From Desulfobacterales bacterium (GTDB lineage Bacteria > Desulfobacterota > Desulfobacteria > Desulfobacterales > 4be13), in the NCBI GenBank assembly GCA_029940115.1, contig JAOZRQ010000058.1, forward strand, positions 1 to 19,303: a DNA stretch of 19,303 bases, read 5' to 3'. Below the pieces are notes generated by a model. It was not told the DNA's origin and did not search any database. It worked only from the letters and a program-made list of their open reading frames with translations. Made by a program: the position numbers and the translations under genes. Positions 9,501 through 15,500 of the stretch are shown here, piece after piece. The number at the start of each line of letters is the position of its first letter. Position 1 is the stretch's first letter.

Positions 9501-12500
9501 CGTCAGCGTCATCCATGAAGATGAGGGACTGCTTATCGAGTGGGAAGCCTCGGATGACATTTCCGGGGTGGGAGCTGTCGATCTCTGGTACAAAGCAGGG
9601 GATGACGGCGTCTGGATGAACACCGGACTTCCGGGCCAGACCGGAACCGACGGCGTGTTCATCTATACCCCGGACAACGACGGTACCTATTACTTTGCCA
9701 CCCGCTCCACAGACAATGCCGGAAATCAGGAGGCGGAATCCGAAGGCGATGGAGACGCGGACGTGGTATTTGACGCAACCCCGCCGGATCCGCCGATCAT
9801 CACCACGAATTCCGGTGATGACTATTCGGCCGAGATGTACCGAGTGACATTGGAGGGAACCTGTTCCGAAGATACCGACGCCATTGAGGTGAACGGCTCG
9901 ACGAACGGCGTCACCCATACCCCGGGTGAGACCTCATGGACCTACACCGGCACATTGACCGCCGGTGAAAACAGCTTCGTGATCATTGCCAAGGACGAGG
10001 CGGAAAACTTGGGCGATGAGGTCACCATCGTCGTCACATATGAACCGCCCACGGATGACATCACGCGCCCGAACTCCGAGGTGACGGACGTGCCTGAGTC
10101 CGGAAACGGCGAACTGCCCATCCAGTGGACCGCTTCAGATGATCTGTCCGGTGTGGCCGCCACCCAACTCTGGTACAAGAAAGGGCTTTATGGCACATGG
10201 ACAGATACCGGCCTTTCCGAGACCGGCGAAAGCGGCATCTTCCTTTACACCCCTAAGGATGGAGATGGCACCTACCATTTCGCGACCCGCGCCACAGACA
10301 ACGCTGGCAATGTGGAAATCCAGCTCACGAGTGAGGGGGATGCCCACACCATCTTCGACACCACGCCGTCAGACCCGCCAGTCATTAGCGAAGGGTATGA
10401 CATCGTCAATGCCGTGGTCACCCTGAGCGGAACCTGCACGACAGACACGGTGGCAATCTATGTCAATGGATCCGCCGATGGCGTCACTTATACGCCAGCC
10501 GACGCGTCTTGGAGTTATACCGGTCACTTGCAGGTCGCCCAAAATACGCTGGATGTGACGGCATCGGACGCGCCCGGGAACATGAGTGGCAAAGCCTCAA
10601 TTGTTGTCACATATGAGGATACCGTACGGCCCGGTTCGAGACTGGCCGTGGAAGATGTTCCCCTTCATACAAACGCGGCCATCCCCCTGTCTTGGAGCGC
10701 TTGGGATGATGAATCCGGCGTGGCCTCGACCCAGCTGTGGTACAAAGAGAGGGTTGACGGGACATGGGCTGATACCGGACTTGACCCTCAGGAGGGGGAG
10801 AGTGGCACATTTCTCCACACACCCAGTCAAGACGGCGAATACTGTTTTGCCACCCGTTCAGTTGACCATGTGGGAAATTGGGAACCGGAGCCCGAGGGTG
10901 ACGGAAACGTGTGCGTGACATATGACACCACGCCGCCGGATGCGCCAGTCATCACGACAAATGAGGGGGCCGACGTTGAAGCAGATGCGTATCATCTCGC
11001 CTTGGCGGGCACCTGCTCAGGAGACGACACAGCGGTGATCCATGTGAACGATTCTAACAACGGCGTCACTCATACGGCAGGAGAAACCTCTTGGACATAC
11101 AGTGGCACATTGGTCTCAGGAGAGAACAACCTCTTCAGCGTCACCGCCAAGGATGCCGCCGGGAATGTGAGCCCGGAGACATCGATCCGGGTCACCTACA
11201 CCCCCTTGGCTGATGGAGAGGCCCCGGGATCAGAGGTCACCGATATCCAAGTGGATGGGGAGAGACTCCTCATCCTTTGGAACGCTTGGGACAACACCGC
11301 CGGCCCCTATGCCACCGAACTCTGGCATAAAAAGGGTTCTGACGGGTCATGGGCAAGCACCGACTTGGCGCAACGGGGGATAACCGGAACGTATGCCTAC
11401 ACGCCGGAGGATGGCGACGGGGCGTATTATTTTGCCACCCGGGCCTTTGACAATGCCGGCAACGCGGAAGCCGCCCCCTCAGGCGACGGGGATGCCCGCA
11501 TCATTTACGACACCACCCCGCCGGATCCCCCGGTCATCACCACGAACAGTGGTGAGGACTTTTCGCTTGAGGAGTATATGCTCACATTGGAGGGAACCTG
11601 CCCGGCGGATACCGAGGCGATTGAGGTGAACGGATCCAATAGCGGCGTCACTTATACAGCAGGTGACACCACATGGTCATACACCGGCGGACTGCTGGCA
11701 GGTGCGAACCGATTTGATGTGACTGCCACAGACGCGGGGGGCAAAGAGAGCTCCCCGGACACCATCACCGTCACCTATGAATCACCGACTGGCGACACAG
11801 AGCCGCCGACTTCGGAGGTGACAGACGCACCGGATTATGGGAATGCCGTACTGTCGCTCTCATGGATCGCTTCGGATGATCTCTCCGGCCTGGCCTCGAC
11901 CCAGCTCTGGTACAAGAAGGGGACTTACGGCGCATGGAAGGATACCGGCCTTTCCGAGAGAGGAACCGCGGGCGTGTTCTTCTATCGCCCGACAAACGGG
12001 GAGGGGACATATGGCTTTGCCACCCGATCCGAGGACAACGCCGGCAACTGGGAAGCGCAACCTTCTGGAGAAGGAGATGCTCGCACGTTCTATGATCTGA
12101 CGCGGCCGGCGTCTCCGGTGATCAACGAGGAATATTCGTTGGATGAGCAGTATCTTCTGACACTCACCGGAACCTGCCCATCCGACGCAGTGGCGATTTA
12201 CGTCAACGACTCCGTGGAGGGCGTGACTTACACACCCGGAGGGACATCCTGGACCTACACCAGCCCCTCGGCCGCAAAGCTTTACGCGGATAACCGGTTC
12301 ACTGCGACCGCGGCAGACGCGGCCGGGAACCGGAGTATGGAATCCTCCCGTTTGATTCATCCCGAACCGCTTGATGCAACGGCACCGGTCTCCACCATCA
12401 CCGTTGCGCCGGCTTACGCAAACGGCGAATTCCCCATTGAATGGACCGCCACAGACGATGCATCCGGCGTGGCCGCCACCGAGCTCTGGTTCAAGAAGGG

Positions 12501-15500
12501 GGTGGACGGCGTGTGGACTGACACCGGACTCTCTCAGACAGGCACAGCCGGTGTGTATCTCTATCTGCCTGAACTCGGGGATGGAGCCTATTATTTCGCC
12601 ACCCAATCCCAGGATAATGTCGGCAATGAAGAGGATAGACCCTCGGGAGATGGAGACGCATCCACGACATTCGACACGACACCGCCGAATCCGCCAGTGA
12701 TCAGAACCCAACTGGGCCTCGATTTCTCAACCGAGATCTCTTTTGCGGAACTGGACGGAACCGTAAGAGGGGATGTGGTCGCGGTTCATGTCAATGGCTC
12801 CGCGGAGGGTGTCCTCTTGAACAAATTCTTCTGGAGCTACAGCAGTACATTGAATGAGGGGATCAACACCTTCACGATCACCGCGGCAGACGCGGCGGGC
12901 AACTGGAGCGAAGGATCATCCATCCGTGTCACCTACGGCGGACCGGTGAAGGAGGCGGTGATCATCGAATGGGAGCCAGTCACGGACCCAGGTCTCAGCC
13001 ATTATGTCCTTTACTGGGGCACCACCTCAGGGGATTACCCGTTTGACAGCGTGGAAGATCGTGAGGATGTGATTGAGCAGGGGCCCACATCCTATGCCAT
13101 CACCACGCTTGATGCGGATCAACCCTTATATTTCATAGTGAAAGCGGTTTATGAAAACGGCGATGAAGCGTATCTTGATGAGATGGCCATCCCCTCAATC
13201 TCCTCGCCCGAGGATGACTTTCATTTTGATGAACCTGACGCGGATTATACCATTTCAGGAACAGCCGCAGAAAACGCGAGTGTCGGCATCTTCGTGAACG
13301 GCACCCTGATGGGCATCGCCACATCAACCGCCGCGGCCGAGGGGGCGACTTGGTCCAAGACCATTGACTTCTCCGGTCTCCGCCAAGGCCCGGTGACATT
13401 GGTCGCCAAGTCAACCGGCTTTTCGTCAGACGCGGTTCAGGGCAGCTATGGTGATGTCGTCTATGACCGGATTCCGCCTGAATCGGACGCGGTCTCGGCC
13501 GCCCATACCCATGAAGATGAACTCCTGATCGGATGGAACGCATCGGACAACGCGTCTGGCGTGGCACGGACTGAACTCTGGTACAAGAAGGGGCTTCATG
13601 GCAAATGGGCCGACACCGGCTTCTCCCAAGCGGGGACCAGCGGCACATTCATCTTTGACCTTTATGAGGGGGAAGGAGCCTATTATTTCGCGACCCGTTC
13701 CATTGATACAGACGGCAATGCGGAAGCATCCCCCTCGGGCATCGGCGACACCCGAACGGTCTATGATGCCACGCCCACGGACCCGCCGGTCATCACCACC
13801 GCCGGCGGAGCGGACCATGTGACCGAAGAGGGGTCGGTGACGCTGACCGGCACCTGTCCCGGAGATACGCAGGCCATTTATGTGAATGGTTCTACGGATG
13901 GCGTCGTCCATCTGCCGGGTTATACCTCTTGGACCTACACCGGCGAACTGCAACCGGGTGGCAACGCGTTTGAGATCGTGACCGAAGACGCGGCCGGGAA
14001 CCGGAGTGCCGCCTCCTCCATCGGTGTCTATTACCAATCGGACACCGTGGCACCAGTTTCGGATGCCTCCGCGCCGGCGATTGCAAACGGCCCCATCTCC
14101 GTTGATTGGACCGCGTCGGATGATGATTTCGGCGTGGCCGAGACAGCACTCTGGTATAAAAAAGATGCGGACCGCGTCTGGGCAGAAGCGGCGATCCCCT
14201 CCCAGCCGGGTACCGAAGGGACGTTTGTATTCACACCTGAATACGGGGACGGGGTTTACCATTTTGCGACCCGATCCTTTGACCACGCGGGAAACGAGGA
14301 GGCGGAACCCACAGACGAGGGAGAGACTCATACGATCTTTGACACCGAGCCGCCGGAACCGCCTCTGATCACGACAAACGACGGAGCGGATTATGCAACT
14401 CCGGATACCTCCGTCACGCTAAAAGGAACCTGCGCGACGGATGCCGCAGCCATCAAGGTGAACGATTCTGTGGAAGGCGTCACCCATATCCCCGGTGAGG
14501 AGACATGGCACTATGCGGCCACATTGCAGGCAGAGGAGACGACTTTTCGCGTGACGGCCCAAGATGCGGCTGGCAACAGAAGTTCCGAGACGTCCATCCG
14601 CATCACATATGAACCGGATGCCCTGCCCCCGAGTTCCACCGCAGACGCGCCGGCATTCGCAAACCAGGATATATCCGTTGCCTGGACCGCTTCGGATGAC
14701 GATTCCGGGGTCGCACAGACCCGGCTCTGGTACAAAAAAGATGCCGATGGAACTTGGGCCGACACCGGGATTGCGCCTCAGTCCGGCACTGAGGGGACTT
14801 ATATCTTCACGCCCTCAGACGGAGACGGCACCTATTATTTCGCAACCCGTTCCGTTGATACAGCGGGGAACGAGGAGGCCAAGCCGACAGGTGCTGGCGA
14901 TACGCGGACGTTCTATGATACTGAACCTCCCCCATCTCCTGTGATCATGACGAACTCAGGTGCGGACTATTCGACGTTTGAGCGTCGCCTCGCCTTGGAG
15001 GGAACCTGCTCGGAAGATGCCCTGACCATCGAGGTCAACGGTTCTGCCGAGGACGTGGCCCACACCCCTGGTGGCGTATTCTGGAGTTATGCCGGCGCAT
15101 TGCAGGAAGGAGCGAATCGCTTTGAGATCGCCGCGACAGACGCGGCCGGGAACAGCAGTCCGGAAGCCTTCATTACGGTCAGCCACACGTCAGACACCAT
15201 GCCGCCGGATTCGCAGGCATCCGCCCCGACATATGCCAACGATGCGCTCTCCATTGCATGGGAGGCGTCGGATGCCGGTTCAGGCGTGGCCGTCACATCC
15301 CTCTGGTATAAGACGGATGAAGGCACATGGGCCGACACCGGCCTTCCGGGACAATCCGGTGACGCTGGCGTATTTGCCTACACGCCCACGGAGGAGGGGA
15401 TTTATTACATGGCCACCCGCTCCATGGATCATGCCGGGAACGTGGAAACCGCTCCTACAGGCGAGGGCGATGCCCGCACAATATATGACATCACCCCCCC

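Noticed and set aside
11860..14331. Antisense open frames of about 280-300 codons (11860-12711 and 13426-14331)
   Set aside because: They mirror the A/B module periodicity of the sense gene, have no ribosome binding site or recognisable domain, and lie wholly inside a well-supported CDS.
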